Of a stretch of DNA of 5,829 nucleotides, positions 1 to 5,098 are shown piece by piece. Source of the DNA: CAYQAJ01 sp964415245 (GTDB lineage Bacteria; Planctomycetota; Planctomycetia; Pirellulales; Pirellulaceae). The DNA is taken from the NCBI GenBank assembly GCA_964415245.1, contig CAYQAJ010000312.1, forward strand, positions 1 through 5,829, read 5' to 3'. Under the pieces are notes generated by a model, which ran no database searches, was not told where the DNA came from, and worked only from the letters and a program-made list of their open reading frames with translations. The translations under genes and the position numbers were made by a program. Within the stretch, counting starts at the first letter, position 1; each line of letters begins with the position of its first letter.

Positions 1-1000
1 CATCACCGGCAACGCCATCAACATGATCGCGGCGGGCAATTCGCTGGTGGTCAACCCGCATCCCAGCGGCAAGCGCGTGGCCACCGAAGGCGTGCGTCGG
101 TTCAACGAGGCCATCCACCGCGACCTCGGCATCGACAACCTCATCGCCATCATCCGCGAGCCCAGCCTCGAATCGGCCGAGGCCATCTTCAACCACCGCC
201 GCATCGCGCTGATCTGCGTCACCGGCGGGCCGGCCGTCGCACGCGCAGCCATGAAGTGCGGCAAGCGGGCCATCGTCGCCGGGCCGGGCAATCCGCCGGT
301 GGTGGTCGACGAAACGGCCGACCTCGACCGCGCCGCCCGATCGATCATTCAAGGCGCCGCCTACGACAACAACCTCTTGTGTATCGCGGAGAAGGAAGTT
401 TTCGTCGTCGCTCAGGTGTTCGAGCCGCTGATGAAGGCGATGGAACGCGCCGGCGCCGTGCGATTGAACGCGAAGGAAGTCGAACGGCTGACCAAAGCGG
501 CCATCGTCCAAGTGGGCGAAGGCGAGCACAAGCACGATGTGCCGTCAAAAGAATTCCTGGGCCAGGATGCCGCCGTACTCGCCCGTGCCGCCGGTCGCAA
601 CGTGCCGCCGAAAACCGAGCTGCTCTTCGGCGAAACCGACGAGTCGAACCCGTTCGTACCCGTCGAGCAGATGATGCCCTTTGTGCCGTTCGTCCGCTGC
701 CGCGACGTGATCGAGGCCATCGACAAGGCCAAGCACTACGAGCACGGCTTCCGCCACACGAGCATCATCCACTCGAACAACGTCCGCAACATGACACGCA
801 TGGGCTCGATCATGGATACCACGCTGTTCGTGAAGAACGGCCCGTCGATGGCGTCGCTCGGTCTCGGCGGCGAAGGATACATCTCGTTCTCGATCGCCGG
901 CCCGACGGGCGAGGGCGTAACCACGCCCCTCACGTTCACCCGCGAACGTCGATGCTCGATGATCGACGATCTGTGGATATTGGGAAAACCAAAGGATTAG
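1..1000 (+). CDS. CoA-acylating aldehyde dehydrogenase, PduP/EutE-like (5' end missing)
   Basis: The reading frame is open from the left edge (first full codon at base 2) to TAG at 998-1000, giving about 332 residues of a family usually 450-530 long; the N-terminal NAD-binding part is cut off. The visible part starts in the family motif NAINM, followed by AAGNSLVVNPHP. Further on come VTGGP (bases 218-232) and the active-site segment NNLLCIAEKEV, whose nucleophilic Cys is codon 380-382. The C-terminus GEGVTTPLTFTRERRC is typical of PduP/EutE-type enzymes. These enzymes oxidise an aldehyde with NAD+ and CoA to an acyl-CoA; in a PV-type compartment the likely substrate is lactaldehyde made by the aldolase at 2719. 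The protein ends a few residues after the fold (GKPKD) with no linker and helix, so any encapsulation peptide must lie at the unseen N-terminus. Shell genes follow at once, which supports a lumen role. The family is secure; the substrate is inferred. Confidence 0.95.
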   Translation, partial: ITGNAINMIAAGNSLVVNPHPSGKRVATEGVRRFNEAIHRDLGIDNLIAIIREPSLESAEAIFNHRRIALICVTGGPAVARAAMKCGKRAIVAGPGNPPVVVDETADLDRAARSIIQGAAYDNNLLCIAEKEVFVVAQVFEPLMKAMERAGAVRLNAKEVERLTKAAIVQVGEGEHKHDVPSKEFLGQDAAVLARAAGRNVPPKTELLFGETDESNPFVPVEQMMPFVPFVRCRDVIEAIDKAKHYEHGFRHTSIIHSNNVRNMTRMGSIMDTTLFVKNGPSMASLGLGGEGYISFSIAGPTGEGVTTPLTFTRERRCSMIDDLWILGKPKD

Positions 1001-1008
1001 AGCCGATT

Positions 1009-1087
1009 CCAAAACCGTCGGGGACTGGCTCATTTTGCGCAGTCTGCGGAGCAAAATGTGCCTGTCCCCTTCTCTGGACGGTTTTGG
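1009..1087 (+). repeat. REP-like imperfect palindrome, copy 1
   Basis: This long hairpin fills almost the whole gap between the aldehyde dehydrogenase stop (1000) and the pentamer start (1109). The inner arms are 1020-1038 (GGGGACTGGCTCATTTTGC) and 1051-1069, pairing at 17 of 19 positions with two T/T mismatches. The outer arms are 1009-1019 (CCAAAACCGTC) and 1077-1087, a perfect 11-bp match, separated from the inner stem by a 7-nt bulge on the 3' side only. A second copy in opposite orientation lies at 2175-2245; by eye 61 of 65 core positions agree (1017-1081 against the complement of 2177-2241). The GGGGACTGGCTC...GTGCCTGTCCCC frame resembles REP elements mobilised by Y1 REP-associated tyrosine transposases (RAYT). 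That link is from memory of the motif, since no transposase gene is in the window. Confidence 0.85.
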
Positions 1088-1108
1088 GATGGGCCGACGA
1101 GAACAACC

Positions 1109-1369
1109 ATGCAACGCGCCGTCGTACTGGGCCACGCCGTGGCGATCGTGAAACATGCCAGTCTCAATGGCCAGAAGCTGCTAGTGGTACAGCCGCAATT
1201 GATCGACGGCAGCACGCCCGACGGCGATCCGCTGTTGGCGATCGACACGCTCGGCGCGGGCAAGGGCGAAAGCGTAATCATCACCAGCGATGGCAAGTTC
1301 GCCCGCGAGATCGCGGGCAGCGACAACAGCCCGGTGCGGTGGTCGGTGATTGGGATTTGCGACGAGTGA
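1109..1369 (+). CDS. eutN: BMC shell vertex protein, EutN/CcmL family (pentamer 1)
   Basis: The 86-residue protein has the length and pattern of the EutN/CcmL (BMC-P) family, whose pentamers close the vertices of the polyhedral shell. It starts with a beta strand (AVVLGHAVAIVKHASLNGQK), continues LLVVQP at 24-29, carries the family turn DTLGAGKGE at 46-54, and ends in SPVRWSVIGICDE. The ATG at 1109 is preferred because the family begins within a few residues of the first strand. An in-frame ATG at 1058 would add 17 unrelated residues encoded inside the hairpin of 1009-1087. No strong Shine-Dalgarno sequence is visible in the 21 bases between hairpin and ATG, in contrast to pentamer 2. It lies between the aldehyde dehydrogenase and the 231-residue protein, in the same direction, so co-transcription is likely. 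Family certain, start likely. Confidence 0.95.
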   Translation: MQRAVVLGHAVAIVKHASLNGQKLLVVQPQLIDGSTPDGDPLLAIDTLGAGKGESVIITSDGKFAREIAGSDNSPVRWSVIGICDE

Positions 1370-1391
1370 GCACAGCCCAAAAGAAAAACCG

Positions 1392-1450
1392 CCGTCCATG
1401 CCGTCCATGTCGTCCCTATAGTCCATACCGTCCAACACTGAAAAGTGAAC
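1392..1450 (+). repeat. 9-bp degenerate tandem repeat tract, ending in an ACTGAAA motif
   Basis: Five head-to-tail 9-mers with consensus CCGTCCATG occupy 1392-1436 (units at 1392, 1401, 1410, 1419 and 1428; the first two are identical, the others differ at 2-3 positions). They are followed by ACTGAAA at 1437-1443 and the related AGTGAAC at 1444-1450. The tract starts 22 bases after the pentamer 1 stop. A related 9-bp tract is at 4902-4937, and the ACTGAAA motif recurs at 2693 and 3750. A 9-bp unit keeps reading frame, but the tract lies between genes and the downstream frame has a TAA at 1453, so it is not part of either protein. Confidence 0.75.
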
Positions 1451-1473
1451 ATTAAGCTCGGGAATCGCCGTTC

Positions 1474-2169
1474 GTGCCCACCGATGCAAGCGAAATCGAC
1501 CGAATCGTGGCCGAAGTGCTGCGCCGCATTGAAGCGCACGTGCGCGGCGGCGCGACCTCATCGGGCGCTGGCAGCGAGCTTCGCGTGGAGGAACGCGTGG
1601 TAGCGATGTCGGTACTTTCCGGTCGCCTCGATAACGTGCGCCGCGTCGCGGTTCGCGCGGACGCCATCGTCACACCGGCCGTGCGCGATGAGCTACGCGA
1701 CCGTGGCATCGAGCTGTCGCGCGGTGCGGGCAGACGCAGCGAATTCGGAAACAAGAGCTCGGTGGGCAAGGTGCGGCTCATTATCGCCGCCGCGCCGCCG
1801 TGCGACGCCGCCCCGCTCGCCGCGGCCATCGACGGTGAGGCCGTGGTCACAACCATGCAGTCTGGCAACGTGGTCGAATCGATCGAAAAACTTGTGCCGT
1901 CGCTCGCGCCCGGTGCGTGCCTAGCCGTGCTGCTGACCAGCGATGCCGAAGCGGCGCTGTGCCTGGCCAACCGCAGTCGCGGCGTTCGGGCGATTTCCGC
2001 CGGTAGCGGCGCCTCAGTCGCGCGATCAGCCGCCGCAATCGGCGCGAACCTGCTGATCGCCGATCCCACACGTCGCAGCATGCACGAGCTGACAAACATG
2101 GTGCGAGCGTTTATCCGCGGCGGCTGTCGAACGTGTCCGGAAATGTTGCGAACAGCGTTAGGAGACTGA
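1474..2169 (+). CDS. BMC-associated protein with cargo-peptide-like N-terminus and degenerate RpiB-like domain
   Basis: This 231-residue protein was not recognised as a characterised family. It starts at GTG 1474: an in-frame TAA at 1453-1455 excludes earlier starts, and the next candidate (codon 12) would delete the N-terminal helix. GGGA at 1460-1463 is a weak ribosome binding site. Residues 5-23 (ASEIDRIVAEVLRRIEAHV) form an amphipathic helix followed by a Gly/Ser/Ala linker (25-34), the layout of BMC encapsulation peptides. Residues 39-84 hold VVAMSVLSGRLDNVRRVAV, then IVTPAVRDELRDRGIEL, a TPxxRDxLRxxGI motif that I associate with EutT-like and other BMC proteins. Residues 99-217 resemble the RpiB/LacA sugar-phosphate isomerase fold, best in LANRSRGVRAI (164-174) and the closing MVRAFIRGG (209-217). 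The RpiB ICGTGxG segment reads LTSDAEA here (154-160), so the catalytic Cys and the Gly-rich phosphate loop are missing. A lumen scaffold or sugar-phosphate-binding role is inferred only. Confidence 0.85.
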   Translation: MPTDASEIDRIVAEVLRRIEAHVRGGATSSGAGSELRVEERVVAMSVLSGRLDNVRRVAVRADAIVTPAVRDELRDRGIELSRGAGRRSEFGNKSSVGKVRLIIAAAPPCDAAPLAAAIDGEAVVTTMQSGNVVESIEKLVPSLAPGACLAVLLTSDAEAALCLANRSRGVRAISAGSGASVARSAAAIGANLLIADPTRRSMHELTNMVRAFIRGGCRTCPEMLRTALGD

Positions 2170-2174
2170 TAACG

Positions 2175-2245
2175 AGCCGTCCGGAGAAGGGGACAGGCAC
2201 ATTTTGCTCTGCGGACTCCGCAAAATGAGCCAGTCCCCGACGGCT
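2175..2245 (-). repeat. REP-like imperfect palindrome, copy 2 (inverted relative to copy 1)
   Basis: The same element as at 1009-1087 but in the opposite orientation. Inner arms are 2189-2207 (begins GGGGACAGGCAC) and 2220-2238; outer arms are AGCCGTC at 2175-2181 and GACGGCT at 2239-2245, with the 7-nt bulge now on the left (2182-2188). The element begins 5 bases after the stop of the 231-residue gene and ends 20 bases before the ATG of pentamer 2, the same placement as copy 1. The outer arm is shorter than in copy 1 (7 against 11 bp). Confidence 0.85.
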
Positions 2246-2253
2246 TTTAGGAT

Positions 2254-2259
2254 GAGGAA
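2254..2259 (+). promoter_or_regulatory. Ribosome binding site of pentamer 2
   Basis: GAGGAA six bases before the ATG at 2266 is a good Shine-Dalgarno match and fixes that start. It begins only 8 bases after the end of the REP-like hairpin, so a folded hairpin in the mRNA would sit directly beside the ribosome landing site. Confidence 0.7.
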
Positions 2260-2265
2260 TCGAAC

Positions 2266-2544
2266 ATGCGTATCGCCGAAGTCATTGGAACGGTGACACT
2301 CAACCGCGCCCACCCTAGCTTTCGAGGAGCAAGCCTGCGGCTGGTCGTGCCGCTCTCGCTGGAAAACATCACCGGCGAGAAGGAGCCGACGGCCGACCCG
2401 ATCGTCGCGTGGGACGAGCTGGGAGCCGGCATCGGGAGTCGCATCGCCATGAGCGAAGGCTCCGAAGCCTCGCAACCATTCCGCCCCGACATCAAACCGG
2501 TCGACGCCTACAACGCGGCCATCCTGGAATCGATCGACGTATGA
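2266..2544 (+). CDS. eutN: BMC shell vertex protein, EutN/CcmL family (pentamer 2)
   Basis: The 92-residue protein is a second, divergent EutN/CcmL pentamer. Features in order: first strand MRIAEVIGTVTLNRAHPSFRG, core strand LRLVVPL (24-30), a loop with ENITGEKEPTADP (33-45) that is longer and more charged than in pentamer 1, the family turn WDELGAGIGSRIAMSEG (49-65), and a closing strand VDAYNAAILESIDV. PV-type loci are known for several non-identical pentamer genes, and two occur here; a third could lie left of the window. Start ATG 2266 is supported by the ribosome binding site at 2254 and by the family's usual N-terminus. The neighbours are the 231-residue protein upstream (97 bp away, gap filled by the hairpin) and the aldolase downstream. 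Presumably each pentamer occupies vertices or differs in its interaction partners; the sequence does not show which. Confidence 0.95.
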   Translation: MRIAEVIGTVTLNRAHPSFRGASLRLVVPLSLENITGEKEPTADPIVAWDELGAGIGSRIAMSEGSEASQPFRPDIKPVDAYNAAILESIDV

Positions 2545-2601
2545 GGTGAGGAATACTGCGACCTATATTTGTGAGGTCGAACGTTACTCGGTCTGACGAG
2601 G

Positions 2602-2702
2602 TTAGTTGTTACTTGTCAGTTGTCCGTGGTCAGTTGTCCGTTGTCGGCATTGTCCTTCCGTGCAACTGACCACTGACAACGGACATCCTCCCACTGAAAA
2701 CT
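2602..2702 (+). repeat. 7-bp degenerate tandem repeat tract with internal polarity switch
   Basis: Seven head-to-tail heptamers (consensus TCAGTTG or TCCGTGG, alternating) run from 2602 to 2650. After about 12 bases the complement (CAACTGA, CCACTGA, CAACGGA and variants) runs in 7-bp phase from 2663 to 2697. The segment ends in ACTGAAAACT at 2693-2702. The arms 2615-2636 and 2663-2684 pair at 20 of 22 positions around a 26-nt loop, so a stable hairpin is possible. It fills most of the 174-bp gap between pentamer 2 and the aldolase; the remaining part, 2545-2601, shows nothing recognisable. The same architecture recurs at 3631-3780. Comparable heptameric STRR repeats are known from cyanobacteria; no homology to those is claimed. 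Confidence 0.8.
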
Positions 2703-2718
2703 CCCCGAAGGGAAACCA

Positions 2719-3624
2719 ATGCCCAACGTCCACAAACTCAAACAAGACATCTGCGAAATCGGCCGCCGCATCTACGACCGTGGGTTCGCCGCCGCCAACG
2801 ACGGCAACATCACGGTGCGCATCGGCGAGAACGAGGTGCTTTGCACTCCCACCATGCACTGCAAAGGCTTCCTCAAGCCCGACGACATTTCGCTGGTCGA
2901 CATGACGGGCAAGCAGCTCTCGGGCCGCAAGAAGCGATCGAGCGAAGCCTTGCTGCACTTGGAGATTTACCGCCAGCGGGCCGACGTCAAGAGCGTGGTG
3001 CATTGCCACCCGCCGCACGCCACAGCATTTGCCGTGGCGCGGCAGGCCATTCCGCAGTGCGTGCTGCCCGAGGTCGAGGTGTTTTTGGGCGAGGTGCCGA
3101 TCACCAAGTACGAAACGCCCGGCGGCCAGGCGTTCGCCGAAACGGTCATTCCGTTTGTGCAGAAGACCAACGTCATCATCCTCGCCAACCACGGCACGGT
3201 GAGCTACGGCGAAAACGTCGAACGGGCCTACTGGTGGACCGAGATACTCGACGCCTACTGCCGCATTCTCATGCTGGCCCGGCAGCTTGGCCCCATTCAC
3301 TACTTCAGCGAGGAGAAGGAACGCGAGCTGCTCGAGCTCAAACAGAAATGGGGCTTCGCCGATCCCCGCAACACCGACGAGTACCAGAACTGCGACATTT
3401 GCGCCAACGACGTGTTCCGCGCGAGCTGGCGCGAATCGGGCGTCGAGGAGGAGGCCTTCGTCCCACCGTCCCCGATGGGCGGTAAGTCGGTCTCCTCCCC
3501 CGCAAGCGGCCCAGCCCCGAGTAGTTCAGCGCGATCCGGTAGCAATGGCGCGCCGCCAACCGACACCGATGCCCTGGTCCAAGTCCTCACCGACCGCGTA
3601 ATGGCGGAATTGACGCAGAAGTAG
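2719..3624 (+). CDS. Class II sugar-phosphate aldolase (FucA/RhaD-like) with C-terminal encapsulation peptide
   Basis: The 301-residue protein has a zinc-dependent class II aldolase/adducin domain at about 1-215, the length of FucA, plus a long tail. Visible active-site elements are GNIT at 29-32, SSEALLH at 74-80 with the likely catalytic Glu76, zinc ligands His95 and His97 in VVHCHPPH, and the third ligand His158 in LANHGT. It probably cleaves fuculose-1-phosphate or rhamnulose-1-phosphate to DHAP and L-lactaldehyde. Residues 220-246 add a conserved-looking segment with Cys225 and Cys228 (NCDIC). Residues 249-281 are a Pro/Ser/Gly/Ala-rich linker, followed by an amphipathic helix TDALVQVLTDRVMAELTQK (283-301): the classic layout of a BMC encapsulation peptide, so the enzyme is predicted to be packed into the shell. 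GAAGGGA at 2707-2713 fixes the ATG at 2719. The exact sugar phosphate cannot be read from the sequence. Confidence 0.95.
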   Translation: MPNVHKLKQDICEIGRRIYDRGFAAANDGNITVRIGENEVLCTPTMHCKGFLKPDDISLVDMTGKQLSGRKKRSSEALLHLEIYRQRADVKSVVHCHPPHATAFAVARQAIPQCVLPEVEVFLGEVPITKYETPGGQAFAETVIPFVQKTNVIILANHGTVSYGENVERAYWWTEILDAYCRILMLARQLGPIHYFSEEKERELLELKQKWGFADPRNTDEYQNCDICANDVFRASWRESGVEEEAFVPPSPMGGKSVSSPASGPAPSSSARSGSNGAPPTDTDALVQVLTDRVMAELTQK

Positions 3625-3630
3625 GAGTAG

Positions 3631-3780
3631 TCAATTGTCCATAGTCAGTTCTCCATAGTGAGTTGTCCGTGGTCATTTGTCCGTGGCGGGTTGTCACTGT
3701 TCACTCTCCCCGCAACTGACAACGGACAACTGACAACTGACTCCCTCCGACTGAAAACTGAACACTGAAAACTGAAAACT
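3631..3780 (+). repeat. 7-bp degenerate tandem repeat tract, three consecutive blocks
   Basis: The tract starts 6 bases after the aldolase stop. Block 1 (3631-3707) is eleven consecutive 7-mers related to TCAGTTG/TCCGTGG; TCCATAG occurs twice (3638, 3652) and TCCGTGG twice (3666, 3680). Block 2 (3713-3740) is four units of the complement, CAACTGA, CAACGGA, CAACTGA, CAACTGA. Block 3 (3750-3777) is four units of ACTGAAA or ACTGAAC, then ACT. Blocks 1 and 2 can pair, so a hairpin is possible. The rest of the gap to the dehydrogenase (3781-3854) shows only a pyrimidine-rich stretch and the ribosome binding site AAAGGGA at 3841-3847. No promoter is clear. Confidence 0.85.
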
Positions 3781-3854
3781 CTGACCACCCTCCCCACCTC
3801 ATCCAGGCATCCACCGTCGAAAGAACTCCGGCGACACGGTAAAGGGAACGCAGA

Positions 3855-4796
3855 ATGAAAATCAGCATCATCGGCGGCGGGGGGCTTGTGGGTTCGTGTG
3901 CGGCGTTTGCGCTGCAGTGTGGCGGCGTGGTGCGCGAGATTGCGCTGTTGGACGTGAACCAGGACCTCGCCTCCGGTCAGGCGCTCGACCTGGTGCACGG
4001 CGGGCCCAGCACGGCCGATCAAATCATCACTGCCGGCGGATACGAGCACGTGGCCGATAGCGATGTTGTCTGCATTACCGCCGGCCTGCGCCGCAAGCCC
4101 GATGAGAGCCGGCTCGATCTCATCAATCGCAACACCGACCTGTTTTTGAACATTTTGACAGAAGTACAGAAGGCAGGCATCAAAAACTCGGCAATCGTGC
4201 TGGTCGTCTCGAACCCGGTCGACATTCTCACCTACGTGGCCGCCGACCGGCTCAAGCTGCCCAACCAGCGCGTGTTGGGCCTGGGCACGCAGCTCGACAC
4301 GATCCGCTTCCGCAGCCTGATCGCGGCGCAAATGAAGCTCGCGCCCACGCAGGTGTCGGCCCTCATCCTGGGCGAGCACGGCGACAGCATGGTGCCTATC
4401 TGGTCGAGCGCCACCGCCGCCGGGCTCCCGTTGGATAAATACCCCGGCTGGTCGCCCAACCTGGCCGCCGACCTGTTCACCCGCACCAAGGGCTCGGGCG
4501 CCGAGGTGATCAAGAAGAAAGGGGGCGCAGGTTTTGCCGTGGGCATCGCCATTCGCGATGTTGTCCACGCAATCGCGCTCGACCAGCGCCGCGTGCTGCC
4601 GGTCTCAACGGTTCAAAGCGGCTGTTACGACATCCGCGACGTGGCACTCTCGGTCCCCACAGTAGTCGGCCGCTGCGGCGCCCTCGACCGCCTGCAACTC
4701 GACCTGTGGCCGAAAGAAGTACAAGGCATCCGAAAAAGCGCCCTCGTCCTGCGCCAAACCCTCGAAACAGTCCTCTCCCGCATCGGCCGCGGGTAG
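3855..4796 (+). CDS. NAD-dependent lactate/malate dehydrogenase family enzyme
   Basis: The 313-residue protein has the full length of the LDH/MDH family. The Rossmann part shows GGGGLVG (7-13) and Asp33 at the end of strand 2, which indicates NAD rather than NADP. SNPVDILT (119-126) is the family core motif. The catalytic set is complete: Asp148 and Arg151 in LDTIRFR, proton relay His175 in GEHGDS, and Arg86 in the mobile loop. At the loop position that separates LDH (Gln) from MDH (Arg), AGLRRKP has Arg80, and at the position of LDH Thr246 it appears to have Ala (KGGAGF), both as in malate dehydrogenase. In PV-type BMC loci this gene is usually called L-lactate dehydrogenase and is thought to recycle NAD+ for the aldehyde dehydrogenase. 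No linker-helix cargo tag is visible at either end. AAAGGGA at 3841-3847 supports the ATG. It is the last gene of the BMC cluster seen here. Confidence 0.93.
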   Translation: MKISIIGGGGLVGSCAAFALQCGGVVREIALLDVNQDLASGQALDLVHGGPSTADQIITAGGYEHVADSDVVCITAGLRRKPDESRLDLINRNTDLFLNILTEVQKAGIKNSAIVLVVSNPVDILTYVAADRLKLPNQRVLGLGTQLDTIRFRSLIAAQMKLAPTQVSALILGEHGDSMVPIWSSATAAGLPLDKYPGWSPNLAADLFTRTKGSGAEVIKKKGGAGFAVGIAIRDVVHAIALDQRRVLPVSTVQSGCYDIRDVALSVPTVVGRCGALDRLQLDLWPKEVQGIRKSALVLRQTLETVLSRIGRG

Positions 4797-5098
4797 CTCT
4801 CCATCCCGTACCACCCCGTGGGAGACAAGAGCGGTAACCGTGTGAATCCGGTCGCGCACACGTGCCAGCAGTGAAGGCCGATTGAGTCGACCGGGCTCCC
4901 CGCGTCGATTGCGTCCATACCGTCTATGTCGTACATCGCCTGCCCCGTTCCCCCCGCCCCCTCGCGACCAACTTTATCCCCCCGGTGGAATCGTGTACAC
5001 AACCGGGCCAAGTTCCCAGCCAGGTCGTCCAACCGCCCCCGGGTGTTTTGCAGCTTGCCCGATGTCGGCGTACCGGAACCGCACCACGGCGATTCACC
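4797..5098. other. Gap between BMC cluster and restriction-modification gene
   Basis: No gene is supported here. Open frames crossing it are rich in Arg and Pro and look like chance. It holds the 9-bp tract at 4902-4937, and a 6-bp inverted repeat (CCCGGT 4981-4986, ACCGGG 5002-5007) enclosing the 8-bp palindrome GTGTACAC at 4993-5000. No hairpin followed by a T-run, and thus no clear intrinsic terminator, is seen after the dehydrogenase, and no convincing -35/-10 pair precedes the next gene. Confidence 0.6.
4902..4937 (+). repeat. Short 9-bp degenerate tandem repeat tract
   Basis: Four consecutive 9-mers, starting at 4902, 4911, 4920 and 4929, follow the pattern NCGTCNATN (for example GCGTCCATA, CCGTCTATG). 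They match the family of the tract at 1392-1436 in unit length and core, but are more diverged. Confidence 0.55.

Noticed and set aside
1009..1087. Intrinsic terminator after the aldehyde dehydrogenase
   Set aside because: The stem is long, but no T-run follows on either strand, and the inverted copy at 2175-2245 has the same layout, which fits a REP element better.
1058..1108. An earlier in-frame ATG for pentamer 1
   Set aside because: It lies inside the REP-like hairpin and would add 17 residues absent from the family, whose members start at the first strand.
256..1455. A 399-codon open frame on the + strand across the aldehyde dehydrogenase and pentamer 1
   Set aside because: Its product is dominated by Arg, Gly and Pro, matches no family, and overlaps two well-recognised genes in another frame; it is a side effect of high GC.
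2602..3300. A 232-codon open frame on the - strand opposite the aldolase
   Set aside because: Antisense to the catalytic core of the aldolase and ends in the repeat tract; no family pattern.
2602..3780. CRISPR array
   Set aside because: Repeat units are 7 bp, head to tail, without spacers, and no cas gene is present.
3645..4568. A 307-codon open frame on the - strand opposite the dehydrogenase
   Set aside because: It is antisense to conserved active-site sequence, and its C-terminal part would be read from the heptamer repeats.
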